This document shows positions 21,121-32,871 of a DNA stretch of 64,000 nt, piece after piece; the first letter of the stretch is position 1; the number at the start of each line of letters is the position of its first letter. Source of the DNA: Drosophila miranda (taxonomy: Eukaryota; Arthropoda; Insecta; Diptera; Drosophilidae); the NCBI RefSeq assembly GCF_003369915.1, contig NW_022881625.1, forward strand, positions 7,378,001-7,442,000, read 5' to 3'. Under the pieces are notes generated by a model, which made no database searches, was not told where the DNA came from, and worked only from the letters and a program-made list of their open reading frames with translations. The position numbers and the translations under genes are program-made.

Positions 21121-23288
21121 CTAGCTCATGGTCTTCCTCGAGCGAACCGACTGCCTTTGTTCAACTGGGACGATGAGGTCTGAGCGTGTCCATCTCGGCC
21201 AGTTAGAACTTGCTCGTAGCGGGTCAGCAGATTGGTGCGGACAATGGCGCCGTTCAGTTCCGCCTGGGCCTTGATGGCCTGTGGGAAAAGAGAGGGGAGA
21301 AAACAGCTGGATAAAGCCGAGGAAGAAAAGGAAATATAAACCCACCTGAGTATCGCTGACAGCCAGACCATTCAGGAGATTGAACAGCACAATGGTCATG
21401 AAGAACACAAAGAGCAGGAAGATCAGGTAAGTGTAGACGCTGTCAAACTTTATGTCACCGGCATCAAATTCTCCCGTGAGCATCACAATCGTCTTGATGA
21501 GCGCCTCGATGGGCACGGAGAATGTGTTGAAGTGACCATCATCTTCTCCCTCCTTTGCTGGCTCTGGCGTGCTGTCCTTCGGAGAGGAGGAATCCACCTG
21601 GGGCTTGCCAAACAGTATGTAGAAGCACAAAGATCGAGTAGAGAGCAAAGCTCTTGATGAAGCTGCTGGAGACGGCGCGCAGCATGAGCATGTGCGTCGA
21701 AAGTGAGAGTACTGTCAGGGAGCCAACCAGCAGGCAGAACTCCACGGACACCAGCAGAATGGTGAAGACGGCCAGTATGCGCTGCGTCTCCTTGTCGTAG
21801 CTGGCTTCCATGCAGGTTAGGATCGACAAGACAATGAGAGCCACCTCCATCAGGTTCGTGATGGACCTGAAGTACAGCAGCGGCGACATGGCAAGCTGTA
21901 TGACCTCTCGGATCATGAGATACACAATCCCTATCCAAGAGAACAGGCCGAAGAGGGCAGTCAGGCCCGTGTGGTCGCTTTCGTGGAACTTAAGGAGCGT
22001 ATGCGTGATAATGGAGGCAGTGAAGAGAGAGTAAAGTAGAAAGTTCAGATAGAAGATCACCGAGAGGCGGTGCCACTTGAGGAAGAGGAAACTCGAGATT
22101 AGCGGGTGCTGCAGCAGGTAACGCAGCTCCTTGGAATCGGCGATGTATGCGATTCAGTCATCTCGTCCTCCAATTGGTGAGGATGGCCAATGCTCCGCTT
22201 GTCCGACTGCCCGGGCTCTCGCTGGCGTCTCATCAGATTCTTGTAGTTGATGATGATCTCGAAACTCTGGTGACCGGGCTTCTCCCCGTTGGTGGTGATG
22301 CAGGAATCGAAGTGCTCCTCCAGCACTTTCGGGTCCATCTCCTGTATGGGAAGATCCCCGAACGCGCTTCTCGCCCCGATGTACGCTCCCTGCCGTAGAA
22401 GCTGCTGTGCCACCTTTGTGTTGCGATACTTGACCGCATAGGAGAATGGCACCAGGCCAGCCTTGTCCGCCTCATTGATGTCCACACGATCGCTCTCGAG
22501 CAGCAGCTGGAAGCAGCGCTGGTGGTCACAGAAGTCGTCCAGCGGCTGCTCACCCAGGCGACTGATAACCGCGTTCAGCAGCTTGGAATGCGATGTCAGC
22601 CTCAGCTGCGGATGCTTCAACGGCTTCTCTAGCGCCCTGTGGTTGCCCCAGATTACGGCCAATTCCACGGGGCTGATGTCGATCAATTTTGAAGGATTAA
22701 TGTTGATGCTCGTCTCGAGGATGGCCTCAAAGGCTTGCTGCTTACCCCGCTTGATACTCTCCGCCAGCAGGGACTGATACTCCTCCTGGTTGGCATTGCA
22801 TTGGTTGTCTGCGTTTCCGCTGACGTTCTGGTGGTACTCCGCGAACTGTTGCTCGAACTGGTTCTCGTCTCCGTCCCGCAGCGTGCGGAGGAGTCGCTCG
22901 CAGTCGATCTCTGCTCCGGCCTCGCGCATCTCCGGCAACGGCAGTTCCGGATACTGATCCCTCAGCATCTGGCGTACCTGCCCGTTCCAATAGCTGTCAA
23001 TGTCCAACTGTGGTTGTTTCAGGAAAAGTCGGATCAGCTCCAGCTTAGTGCCTGCCTCAATCTTTCTATTCTTCAGCACATGGTGGAGGGGCGTGAGCTC
23101 GCCCTGATCAACCAAATTCGGAGAGGCTCCGTACTCGAGCAGCAGCTGAATGCAGGAGCCCCCCTGAGAGGCATTCGATCGTCCTGGCGATTGGTCGGGC
23201 ACCGCTGTACAGGGCAGTGTGGAATTCCCGTATTTCCCGATTAGCGAGGGCTGCGCTCAACTGGCCCTGCGGATCGATGAGAGCTCAT
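21121..23288 (-). pseudogene. pain: painless fragment, copy B
   Basis: Same truncated painless as copy A, with the shared loss of early ankyrin sequence (about 23165) and the shared 3' end after YEQVLTG. Private damage: a 14-base deletion right after the start codon (near 23280), a frameshift near 22155 in the linker before the first helix, and a 17-base deletion near 21629 in the region before the pore. The longest open part, 22099-23202 (367 codons), covers ankyrin repeats. The pore motif MLTGEFDAGDI and the intron before AIKAQAELNGAIV are present. Not functional. Confidence 0.85.
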
Positions 23289-24895
23289 TCTGCTGTCTGC
23301 AAAGAGTCAAGTGAGAATGGGGAGGATGAGCTATGTCTATGTGGGCTTTCGTTAATCTTATCCAACCCACGCTGCGTATGAGTAACTTCTAATGCCGTTT
23401 CTATGAAAATGATGCCAGAAACCGCATTGTTAGAGCTCTGCTCTGGTCAATGGAGGGAGGTCTGACCCAACAGACGGTTTCTGTACAGACCTTGAAATGG
23501 CCGCAACAAAAGCATGAGAGTGAACCGACCCCCGCAACAAACGGTATTTGACAACGCTTAATGCCACGATGATTTTCACACAAATGACTGTCTGTCCATG
23601 GAGCTGGCCAGCAGCTGGAGGCAGAGCCACAGTCACAGCCACATCCGCAGCCGAAAGCTACCCCACAGGTTTCTCGAAAAATAAAAACCAAATCTTCGGT
23701 TTGGGGGCAATTAAAGAAAGCGTCTTTAAGTGGTTTTTGTGGTACCCGAACTACAGACTTAATTTGCCCTCCCGTGTAGTTATTAAATTATAACAATCCA
23801 ACTGAAGACAAGGTAAGACAAGGCCTGAGAAGTACTCAGGGAGTGGCTTGATTGTTCAAAGTGATCTACAAATTTGAATCAAGTTTGGTGTTCGATCTCG
23901 CTCGCCTTTTGGTATATCAAAATTTAACGATCATAAAGAATAATCATAAAATAATCGACACATCAATATCAATTAGCAATCAATTGGTTACGCTTTATGC
24001 TTTGAATACTGTTCCGAATGGAGCTTTAGATAAAGCCCTGGGCAGTGCTGAAATCTTGCGATTTATAGGCGGCTCGTAAATTTCAAGGCGGCTTCTTCTG
24101 TGGGATCTGATCGCTCCAGCCGTCAGCTCAACGTCTTCTCCGCTCTGTTGTGTTCTGTTCTGTTCTGTTCCGTTCTGTCTGCTGTCTGCTTTGATGCTTG
24201 AAATGTGTGAGAAATCGGCTAATCACACATGAGACCTGGCTAATTTGAATATTCCCCCACTGATTGTTTATCAATAGCCTACGAATTGGGAATCAGGAAA
24301 CATCGTCTTCTCTTTTGTAGATAGCTCTTCGGCTAATGTTGCTTTAGTATGCAAACAAAATGAGGATTGTAAATGACGCCCCTGGGGTCAAAATTTGTCG
24401 TTGATAAGATAAACAGAATCGCACAATCACCTTCCTTAATTGGCGCTTTATTTGATATTTTCTTGTCTCCCATCTTAACCTCTTCCCCATTCTGGTATTT
24501 GTTTTTCCACCTGAGTACGAGTATTTGCCCAAGCAATTGACAAACAACTTCATTGTTTGTCCAAGCTGAAGCTCGACCCAAAGTATTACTAAGATATCGG
24601 TTGACAGAATGGCGTAATATCACAATAATTAACAGAAAACTTAACAGCAAACGATTTCAAAAGTGAGTCTGGAGTGGAATTTTATTCCCCCTTCTCTTGG
24701 AGCTCACATATGTATATACTATAACACTGGTAAAAAAAAGTACTCGTATCACTCTGGAATTTGAGAATAAAGTGTGTCACAAAGGAAAGGGAGTCCAACG
24801 ACATTATTACTAGTTTTAAAAGAAAAATAATAATGAGATTATCTTCATTCGCGATTCGAAAACTGTTTCGACTTCTCATTTTTTCTTTTAGTGAA
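23289..24895. other. Noncoding flank upstream of painless, copy B
   Basis: Homologous to 10961-12600 of copy A, with a segment near 23845-23920 missing from copy A but present in copy C. About 60 bp of copy-A-like sequence is replaced near 24667-24690. No gene supported. Confidence 0.6.
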
Positions 24896-25132
24896 TGTTC
24901 GGGCCAGCCGCTGAAGAATAACCGTAACTTTAACATTATTATTGTTTGAGCAGAGAGAGCCTCCTATGTTGTAAAACGTTGACGTTCTGCAGAGCTGCTG
25001 CGCTCTCCCGCTAAAGGGGCTCTCTGCCGCAACCACTTCGGCAACTACTTTGATCTGCTGCCGCCACTTCGGCAATCACTTTGATCTAACGCCGTCGTCT
25101 ATAGTTTAGTTCTATGCTAATCCCTCTGCGCA
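24896..25132 (+). repeat. 5' LTR of BEL/Pao element 1
   Basis: 237 bases from TGTTCGGGCC to CTCTGCGCA. The left edge is set by comparison with copy A, which is uninterrupted at GTGAAT; the right edge is set by the primer-binding site. Confidence 0.7.
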
Positions 25133-25133
25133 T

Positions 25134-25151
25134 TGGTGACCCCGACGTGAT
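25134..25151 (+). promoter_or_regulatory. Primer-binding site of BEL/Pao element 1
   Basis: TGGTGACCCCGACGTGAT, one base after the LTR end. The identical sequence follows the other BEL LTR at 55437, which supports its identity. The tRNA was not named. Confidence 0.75.
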
Positions 25152-25467
25152 ATAAAACATTGCTTAATCGCGTTCCGTTAAAACACTTATTATTTATACA
25201 ATATTTTGTTGTTGGGTAGTTTAACTACCAACAAATACATTTGGGTGCACGTTGAAAAACAGTTTAAAGTGCAAATTCAGTGAGAGTGCGGCTGGAATAT
25301 TTATAGACAAATTCCGGTACTTTAAGCGTCGAATCGCTCATTCTCTGCGCAGCTGCAGCCGCGGTTCTTGACTTTTCGTGTCTTGCATTCTCGCTCTCGC
25401 GTCTATACATCGTCGCTTAAGCGGTATTTCATTTTCCGTTGTTGTGTCGAATTGCACAACGGTTAAC

Positions 25468-25854
25468 ATGGGCAACGATCCGAATACAGGCGCGGGCGGA
25501 AATATTGTGGTGGCTGATTCCAGACTGAATCTGTATAAGCGTAAAAGTCAGTCATTGCTCGATTGCACAGGCTTGGCGAATCCTTCGCGGGGAATAAAAT
25601 CGATAAGCTGACCGCCGCGGAAGTCGAGGTGCGCCTTGATATGATGGCAGAAATTCGAGAGGAATTTAATAAGGCCCATAATGAGTTGGAGGCTCTCGAT
25701 CAAAACGAGATTGGGAGTGAGATGCGCGAAATCTTCGATACTCTTTTCATATCGTTGAAAGCTGAGTTGCTGGCTGCTGTTGAAGTAAGCCAGTCACCAC
25801 GCCGCTGCCCATTCTACGACTCTGCCAAGCCATTCCGGACATAGTACCATCATC
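25468..25854 (+). pseudogene. BEL/Pao element 1 gag N terminus, frameshifted
   Basis: ATG at 25468 opens a gag frame (MGNDPNTGAGGNIVV) that is shifted near 25570-25600 and again, with a stop, near 25842. The middle part (LTAAEVEVRLDMMAEIREEF, about 25608-25840) matches the gag N-terminal helical region of element 2. The large frame then resumes at 25855. Confidence 0.65.
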
Positions 25855-28800
25855 ATGGCTCACAAGCAGCGACTTCCTGAGCTGAAGGTGCCTAAATTTT
25901 CTGGTGGATACGTCGAGTTCTCGGACTTTATGGCAATGTTCAAATCGGTGATTGAAGCGGATGCGGATCTCAGGGGCATCGAGAAATTCCAGCACCTTCG
26001 CTCTTGCCTCGCTGATGCGGCTTTGGATTCGGTTCGATCGTTAGAGCTCTCCAGTGCCAATTATCGTGCGGCTCTGGATATACTTAATAAACGCTTTAAT
26101 AACATAAGACTTGTTTTCCAGGCACACATCAAGAAGATTCTTGGGCTAAATAGGGTAGACTCGCCTTCTGCTAAAAGGCTTCGGGGGTTTTCGGATGCAG
26201 TCAATTTACACATGCGAGCGTTGCAGACATTGGGAACTGCTGAGGAGATTTCAGGATTCATGGTCATCAACATGCTGCTGCAGAAGTTGGATTCGAAGAC
26301 GCAAACCAAATGGGAGGAGCACACATCGTCGGATGCTATACCTACCGCTGAGGAATTCTTCGAACTCTTGCAGCAACGCTGCCAGAAAATGGAGCGGTTG
26401 GAATATGCTACAGCGACACACGCTAGTAGCGATCAGGTGGGAAAAAACCATTCCTATACGCAGGTTAAGAAAACGTTTGTAGCTTCCAACTCTTCCGCCG
26501 ACCCGTCTGTATGCGTCTTTTGCCACTCAGCGGGCCATGGAATATACTCGTGCAAGATATTCGGAAATCTCTCACCGTTGCTGCGCCACAAAGAAGTGAA
26601 GAAGCTTTCCCTATGCTTCAATTGCCTAAAGCCGGTGCACCGGACCCGCGCATGCAATAGTGGAAAATGTCGAGTATGCGGCGGTAGGCATCATAGTTTG
26701 TTGCACTTCGATAGTATACAGCCCACAACACAAGACTGCCCAGGTATTACTCCTCCCGATCTGGCCGTTCAACCGGACACTCTTTCCGTTGGTCAAAATT
26801 ATAGCAGCTCGTCTCTACCTTCGTCTACCTCTCTTGCTGCCCAAGGTCTTCACTCTGATGTCGTGCTTCTGGCTACAGCCGTGGTTCTCGTAAAGAATCG
26901 GTCTGGCGTTTTAGTTCCTTGTCGTGCCATCTTAGATTCAGGATCGCAGCTGCATCTCGTCACATCCAGGTTCGCCCAGCAGCTTCAGCTTAGGAGAACT
27001 CAATCGTCTGCACTTGTGTCTGGGCTGGGCGATACCAGCGTTTCTACTGAGGGATCCACCATAAGCATTTGTATGCATTCTCGCACCTCTGCTTACACAA
27101 CTACACTTACTGCTCTCATCGCCCCCACGATTACCGATTCTCAACCAAGTATGACAGTAAATGTATCCGATTGGCGTATTCCATCTAACATTCAGCTCGC
27201 TGATCCTGCATTTTTCAATCCTCAACGGGTTGATCTTCTCATTGGTGCGAGCGTTTTTTATGATCTCCTCTGCGTAGGGCAAATCAAACTCACCGATGGA
27301 CTGCCTCTTCTGCAGAAGACCCGGCTTGGGTGGATCGTATCTGGCGGTGGACAGAAGGTATCAAGCTCGGCGCTTTTGGCTACGCACAATTGTCCAGATT
27401 CGATAGCTGAGATGGAAGCAAGGTTGGATAAACCTCTTCGTATGTTTTGGGAAGTCGAGAATTGTGTGGAGGCTGGGTTGAATACCAAAGAAGAAGACGA
27501 TTGTGAAGCACATTTCGTAAGCCACCTTTCACGGTTGCCATCCGGGGAGTATGCAGTTCGTCTGCCGCTAAATACCAATACTGATCGTTTAGGAGAATCT
27601 TATGCTCAGGCTTATCGACGGTTCATCAGTCTGGAGCGAAAACTGGAGCGTAATCCTACACTCAAGGATCGGTATTCCGCCTTTATGAGGGAGTACATTG
27701 ATTTGCATCATATGCACCAAGTCAACCCTGATTCCCGTAGTCTCTGCAAATATTTCTTGCCTCATCACTGTGTCCCAAAGGAGGACAGTACGACGACAAA
27801 ACTCCGTGTCGTTTTCACTGGGGACATTTGTAAAATGTACCGCTGCGTACGAGTGTCTCCACCCGACAATTTGTATCAGTGCATCCTATGGCGAGATTCC
27901 ATCGAGTCCGAGGTTCAAGTCTACACATTAGACACCGTCACGTACGGGACGAGGGCTGCATCATTTTTAGCGGTCCGCGCAATGCACCAGCTGGCCATCG
28001 ACGAGGGTGAGTCCTACCCTCTTGGCTCAGCTGCTCTGCGGCAGGAGTTTTACGTGGATGACCTTATTTCGGGCGGTAATTCGGTCGCACAGGTCATGGA
28101 CAAGATGCACCAAACATCAGCTTTACTGTCCCGTGGTAATTTTAGACTTAGGAAATGGTGCTCCAGTCACCAGGAAGTACTTGAGGGAACCCCTGAAGAT
28201 GACATAGAGAAGTTCCTAAAGTTTAATGATGGAAGCGACATTGCCAAAACTCTCGGCTTAGCGTGGGACCCTGCTTCGGATCAGCTGCTTTTTGCCTTGT
28301 CCGCACTGGACACAAACTCAAAGCCATCAAAGCGGTCGGTTTTATCTACGATTGCGCGGTTCTACGACCCTCTTGGATTGATAAATCCAGTCATTGTCAG
28401 GTGCAAAATCTTGCTTCAGCAGCTTTGGAGAGAAAATTTGGATTGGGATGAAAGCCTACCCTCAGCGTTGCATTCAACTTGGATGGACTTGAGAAATAGT
28501 TTGGCAAGAATTTCTCGGATCTCATTTCCTCGCTTGGTTCTTCATTCTAGTGTGGCTACAGAAGTTCACGGATTCTGTGATGCCAGCTTAGAAGCATATG
28601 GCGCTTGCGTGTATGTCGTGTCCAGGGAAGCCCAGTCCTTGAGCCACGTTTTGTGCTCAAAGTCGCGAGTGGCGCCGCTAAAGACTATATCGATTCCTAA
28701 GCTGGAATTAAGTGGATCCCATTTGCTTGCGAAAATCATGCAGAATGTAAAGGACATGGGAATCTTTACAGGTCGGTTCTATTGCTGGTCGGATTCGTCA

Positions 28801-30123
28801 ACAGCATTATCTTGGATTAGGGACGAGCCAGCTAAATTTCAAGTTTTCGTGGCAAATCGAGTGGCATCAATTCAGGAGTTGACGGCAGCCATGGAACGGC
28901 GCTATGTTCCCACATCTTTAAATCCTGCTGATATTCTCTCGAGAGGCTCGCTTCCCAACCATCTTATCCAGTCAGAGCTATGGTTTCACGGCCCATCCTC
29001 TTTGCTAGGCTCCAAGGATAAGTGGCCTGTATCTCCATCTAACAACATAGCAACTTTGGAGCTTCGCAAGAGAGGATTGCTAATCACGTCTCCACATGCC
29101 GATCTCACGTCCGGATGCAAATTTGCGAATTCATTCTTTCGCATGCAGCGCACATTCGCCTACATGCATAAATTTATACATCGTCTTAGGCATCCAGGAC
29201 TCACCGTTTCTGATATTCGGCAAGTAACGCATCTTCTAATTCGACACATTCAGCTGGCAAATTTGTGGATGGACATAAAGGAGATTCGGCGCAATGGTCA
29301 AGTCATGAAATCCAGTTCTATTAGTTCGCTCAACCCGTTCATCGATCATTCTGGACTACTTAGAGTTGGAGGTCGTCTTGGCAACTCATCGCTAGGATTT
29401 GACGCTCAGCACCCGCTCATTCTGCCAAAGGGACATTCCATTACCTTTGCGCTGATAAGATATTATCATGAAAGAAACCTCCATGCCGGACCTCGCGCCT
29501 TGCTATCCAAAATTCGGCTGGAATATTGGCCCATTGGAGGTGTTAAGGCAGTGTCAAGGGTCGTCAGCAGATGTGTGAGATGCTTCAGGACTAGGCCGCG
29601 CATGGTCGAACACATCATGGGAGACCTACCTAAGGAACGTTTGGAAGGATCTCGAGCTTTTGAAGTCACTGGAGTAGATTACTGTGGATCTTTTTTCTAC
29701 CGATCAGAGATCCGCACGAGGCCTCCGATCAAGTGCTACATTAGCGTATTCATCTGTTTCACTTCTAAGGCTATACACATGGAGCTCGTAAAGGATTTGA
29801 CCACCGCATCGTTTCTAGGCGCACTAAAGCGTTTTACTTCCACTCGAGGAAGGCCAAGTCAAATTTGGTCGGACAATGCGACAAACTTCGTTGGGGCCAA
29901 GAACGAGCTTCTGGAGCTAAAGAAGCTTTGTCTGAGCGAACCGCATATGAAGGAGGTCCACGAATCCTGCTTGGCTGACTCGATCGACTGGCGTTTCATC
30001 CCACCTCGCTCTCCGCATTTTGGCGGGTTGTGGGAAGTGGCCGTGAAGACCGCAAAATATCAGCTGTACCGCTCAGTTGGACCATCTGTGCTTAGCTTCG
30101 ACTCTAATCTGTCAGATCACTGA
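25855..30123 (+). CDS. BEL/Pao element 1 gag-pol polyprotein (1422 codons open)
   Basis: Long open frame. Gag core, then zinc knuckles CVFCHSAGHGIYSC, CFNCLKPVHRTRAC and CRVCGGRHHSLLH. Protease motif LDSGSQLHLVTSRF (D361). RT with GDICKMYRCV and FYVDDLISGG (YVDD at 733-736). RNase H with HGFCDASLEAYGACVYVVS (near 903). Integrase with an H..H/C..C zinc region (near 1205-1245) and core D1275, D1340, E1394. Compared with element 2, about 40 residues are deleted in frame between RVVF and TGDICK (near 27816), which removes RT finger sequence; this copy should be RT-defective. The frame ends early at 30121-30123 through a shift near 30100. Homologous codons continue to about 30360 with a further stop (CTTTAAGG). 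Confidence 0.85.
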   Translation: MAHKQRLPELKVPKFSGGYVEFSDFMAMFKSVIEADADLRGIEKFQHLRSCLADAALDSVRSLELSSANYRAALDILNKRFNNIRLVFQAHIKKILGLNRVDSPSAKRLRGFSDAVNLHMRALQTLGTAEEISGFMVINMLLQKLDSKTQTKWEEHTSSDAIPTAEEFFELLQQRCQKMERLEYATATHASSDQVGKNHSYTQVKKTFVASNSSADPSVCVFCHSAGHGIYSCKIFGNLSPLLRHKEVKKLSLCFNCLKPVHRTRACNSGKCRVCGGRHHSLLHFDSIQPTTQDCPGITPPDLAVQPDTLSVGQNYSSSSLPSSTSLAAQGLHSDVVLLATAVVLVKNRSGVLVPCRAILDSGSQLHLVTSRFAQQLQLRRTQSSALVSGLGDTSVSTEGSTISICMHSRTSAYTTTLTALIAPTITDSQPSMTVNVSDWRIPSNIQLADPAFFNPQRVDLLIGASVFYDLLCVGQIKLTDGLPLLQKTRLGWIVSGGGQKVSSSALLATHNCPDSIAEMEARLDKPLRMFWEVENCVEAGLNTKEEDDCEAHFVSHLSRLPSGEYAVRLPLNTNTDRLGESYAQAYRRFISLERKLERNPTLKDRYSAFMREYIDLHHMHQVNPDSRSLCKYFLPHHCVPKEDSTTTKLRVVFTGDICKMYRCVRVSPPDNLYQCILWRDSIESEVQVYTLDTVTYGTRAASFLAVRAMHQLAIDEGESYPLGSAALRQEFYVDDLISGGNSVAQVMDKMHQTSALLSRGNFRLRKWCSSHQEVLEGTPEDDIEKFLKFNDGSDIAKTLGLAWDPASDQLLFALSALDTNSKPSKRSVLSTIARFYDPLGLINPVIVRCKILLQQLWRENLDWDESLPSALHSTWMDLRNSLARISRISFPRLVLHSSVATEVHGFCDASLEAYGACVYVVSREAQSLSHVLCSKSRVAPLKTISIPKLELSGSHLLAKIMQNVKDMGIFTGRFYCWSDSSTALSWIRDEPAKFQVFVANRVASIQELTAAMERRYVPTSLNPADILSRGSLPNHLIQSELWFHGPSSLLGSKDKWPVSPSNNIATLELRKRGLLITSPHADLTSGCKFANSFFRMQRTFAYMHKFIHRLRHPGLTVSDIRQVTHLLIRHIQLANLWMDIKEIRRNGQVMKSSSISSLNPFIDHSGLLRVGGRLGNSSLGFDAQHPLILPKGHSITFALIRYYHERNLHAGPRALLSKIRLEYWPIGGVKAVSRVVSRCVRCFRTRPRMVEHIMGDLPKERLEGSRAFEVTGVDYCGSFFYRSEIRTRPPIKCYISVFICFTSKAIHMELVKDLTTASFLGALKRFTSTRGRPSQIWSDNATNFVGAKNELLELKKLCLSEPHMKEVHESCLADSIDWRFIPPRSPHFGGLWEVAVKTAKYQLYRSVGPSVLSFDSNLSDH

Positions 30124-30360
30124 ACTTGTTAACTCTCGCCCTTTGCTCTCGCTTTCAGAAAATCCTGATTATTTAGACGTTTTGACTCCTGCTCATCTGC
30201 TTTAAGGCGGCCCTCATGAGCAAATCCTCGAGCCTGACCTAACGAAGCTGAATTACAATCGTCTGGATGGCTGGCAGCGGGTCACCCAACTACAGCAAAT
30301 ATTTTGGAGCCGTTGGCGCGAAGAGTATCTCACTCTTTTGCAAGAGCGCGCGAAGTGGCG

Positions 30361-30526
30361 AGAAAACTAAAAATGCAAAATCATAGATAATGACCATATC
30401 TATCAGATTGCTGAATCTGGATCAGATCGGATCATTTTTGTAGCCAAAAGCAAGAAATCAATTTGCAGTATCGGGTATAAATGTAGAGTTGCGGTCTCCG
30501 CAGCAACTCACAACGTTCCCCCTCGT
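30361..30526 (+). mobile_element. DINE-1 3' remnant
   Basis: The last about 165 bases of a DINE-1 (AGAAAACTAAAAATGC to CCCCCTCGT), joined directly to the truncated BEL element. It matches the 3' part of the DINE at 53025-54117, and both share the right-hand flank (TTTTTTTATGCATTCTCAG). Confidence 0.8.
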
Positions 30527-31889
30527 TTTTTTTATGCATTCTCAGCGTTTTGCTGCACTTAATGAACAGCAGGCGATGGTCTGGCCCGAGACGCTTTGTT
30601 TACACTTGGCATTAAAACTGGAAAAACAAAGGGAAATAACCAAAAATTCTAGTATGAAGAAAAAGTACTCGGGTGTGGCAGAAAAAAACTACAATCTTGA
30701 TCTACAAATGAAGTTTTTTTACAGTGAAATATATACTTGACTTGTAGTGAAACGCAGCCCCGAAATTGTCATCATAAAAACTTCGTTATTAAGATGAATG
30801 CGTGAGGAGATGGGGCTGGAGCTGAGACCAAGCATGACTTCATGCTGAACCGCCTCCGAGTGGCATCCGCAGATAAAAAGCAACAAAATATAGTTGTATA
30901 CAAGAAATGTTTAGCTGGCACCGAAATACGGACAGCTCACAAACACATGGACACATGCTTAACTTAACTAAAGTGGATACACACACATGCATCGCATATA
31001 CATGCTCTATATTGGGTATATACATATGCTCTACTCGTACTCGCTGTGCACTTCATAAACAATTGGCTGGCCTAAATCATGTACTCGTACAACACACAAC
31101 AAAAGATTTGAGGGGGGTGTGTGTGGAGTGGGAGAATTGGGGGGGATGTCAGTCAGTGCCCCGCACGTTTCGATAATTTCGAATAATTTAATTAAGCCCA
31201 GACGAGGCGGCAGTACTGGGACTTTCACAATTCTCCCCGGAACTTCCAAAAGCCCTGAAAATGGCAAGATTTTCAAAAAAAAATTAATTAAAGATCACTT
31301 TGATTTAGCACCCCTTTTGGGACTACGCCCTTGTGTCCCGCTAAACGTAGAAAACGAATAAACAAAAGCTTTGTGGGCGGAGCCAGATCGGCAAACGAAT
31401 GAATCCAGCCAACGATTTAGGTAGTAGTCGTATATGGGGAGGGAGGGAAACTGAGACCTGGTCGCTCGACTCTCCACATATCGCCTAATCGATGGATTAT
31501 TTAATTGTAATTGGTAATAAGAAATGCAAATTCAGCTCTCGGTACATGTGTAATGTGGTATGTGAGGACGGAAGCACTCGACGCCAAAAGTCCATGCAAA
31601 TGAAGCGAGGCTTGGATTACTCCCGAACCCGATTGGGTAAACATGAAACTGGACTCCGTTTAATGCTGTTGCACACTATCTGAGGGGATCGACTGACGGT
31701 CAGGCACGATTATTTCGTTTATTTCTTATTTATTTTCTTTTCTTGAAAGAAACAATAGACACTTGAGAAAACGAGCCACCCTCGGCGTTTCCTATTAGGG
31801 CATCAAAAAAGTGATCGTGACCATTGCCGGCCCACATTCGATAATCGTTTTTCAAAAACTCTCGTTCGTTCTGGCGATGATGTCACAGA
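30527..31889. other. Host noncoding segment, also found at 54118-54960
   Basis: Unique-looking DNA. 30527-31369 is nearly identical to 54118-54960, after which the second copy is interrupted by a BEL LTR. 31370-31889 occurs once here. Short frames such as 30907-31176 are not supported as genes. Acacacatgc-type simple repeats are near 30978. Copy A lacks this whole segment. Confidence 0.6.
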
Positions 31890-32871
31890 TTGGGTGTATA
31901 TATAAGTATATATATTCTTGATCAGCATCAATAGCCGAGTCGATTGAGCCCTGTCTGTCTGTCCGTCCGTCCGTCTGTCCGTCCCCTTCAGCGCCTAATG
32001 CTCAAAGACTATAGGAGCTAGAGCAACAATGGTTTGGATCCAGACTTCTGTGATAGGTCACTGCTACAAGAATATTTCAAAACTTCGTTCCGCCCACTTC
32101 CGCCCCCACAAAGGACGAAAATCTGTGGCATCCACAATTTTAAAGATACGAGAAAACCAAAAACGCAGAAACGTAGAAGATGACTATATGTTCTAAAGTG
32201 CAAAATCTGAACCAGATCGTATAGTTATTATAGCCAGAATCAAGAAAACAATTTCATTCTTTATCGCTCTGTCTCTCTCTAACACACAGGTTTCAGGGTC
32301 GGTTTTGCCAATTGCAAAATATTAGTTCAAGGATCTCAGAACTCATAAGAGCTAGAGCAACCAAATTTGGTATTCACACTCCTGTGATATCGGACCTTGA
32401 CCGTTTTGTGTCAAAATTTCGCCACACCCCTTCCGCCCCCGCAAAGGACGAAAATCTGTGGCATCCACAAATCTCAGAGACTATTAAGGCTAGAGTAACC
32501 AAATTTGGTATCCGCACTTCTGTTAGATCTCACTATATTACAAAGGTATATCTCAGAATTGAGCCCCACCCCCTTCCGCCCACACAAAGAACGAAAATCT
32601 GTTGCATCCACAATATTGCACATTCGAGAAAACTAAAAACGCAGAATCATAGATAACGACCATATCTATCAGATTGCTGAATCTGGTTTAGATCAGGTAA
32701 TTTTTATAGCCAAAAGGAACAAATCAATTTGCAGTGGCTACGCAGCGCCCGACGTCACGCTCAGACTGATTTTCTGAAGAGGCGTCTGCCGGAGGAGAGC
32801 CATACTGACTTAGTATCGGTTATAACTGTAGAGTTGCGGTGTCCGCAGCAACTCACAACGTTCCCCCTCGT
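31890..32871 (+). mobile_element. DINE-1/INE-1 Helitron, copy 2 (5'-truncated)
   Basis: DINE-1 lacking its first about 80 bases: homology begins near TATATATTCTTGATCAGC (about 31905). It then follows the family through the GTCC repeat, the pyrimidine run CTCTGTCTCTCTCT and the CCCCCTCGT end. The 3' flank equals that of DINE copy 1. Confidence 0.85.

Larger units (their letters stand above)
15000..24895. repeat. Tandem unit core, copy B
   Basis: Second copy of the host unit, with genes in the same order as copies A and C. It ends at GTGAAT (24895), where a BEL/Pao LTR begins; copy A continues GTGAAT|TTATATTT at the same place. It is the only copy with the roughly 235-base block at 18583-18815. 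It shares with copy C an 80-base tandem duplication after gene 2, and has its own deletion fusing exons 2 and 3 of gene 2. Confidence 0.9.
24896..30360 (+). mobile_element. BEL/Pao retrotransposon 1, 3'-truncated
   Basis: LTR retrotransposon inserted in copy B. It has a 5' LTR (24896-25132), a primer-binding site, a leader, a gag-pol reading frame with BEL-type order (zinc knuckles, A17-like protease, RT, RNase H, integrase), and a cut 3' end at about 30360. There it abuts a DINE-1 remnant (AGAAAACTAAAAATGC). No 3' LTR is present. The 3' end was therefore lost by deletion or recombination. Confidence 0.85.

Noticed and set aside
30840..31361. Small frames in the host segment also found near 54432-54953
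   Set aside because: Preserved only because the segment is a recent duplicate; no domain or splice structure seen.
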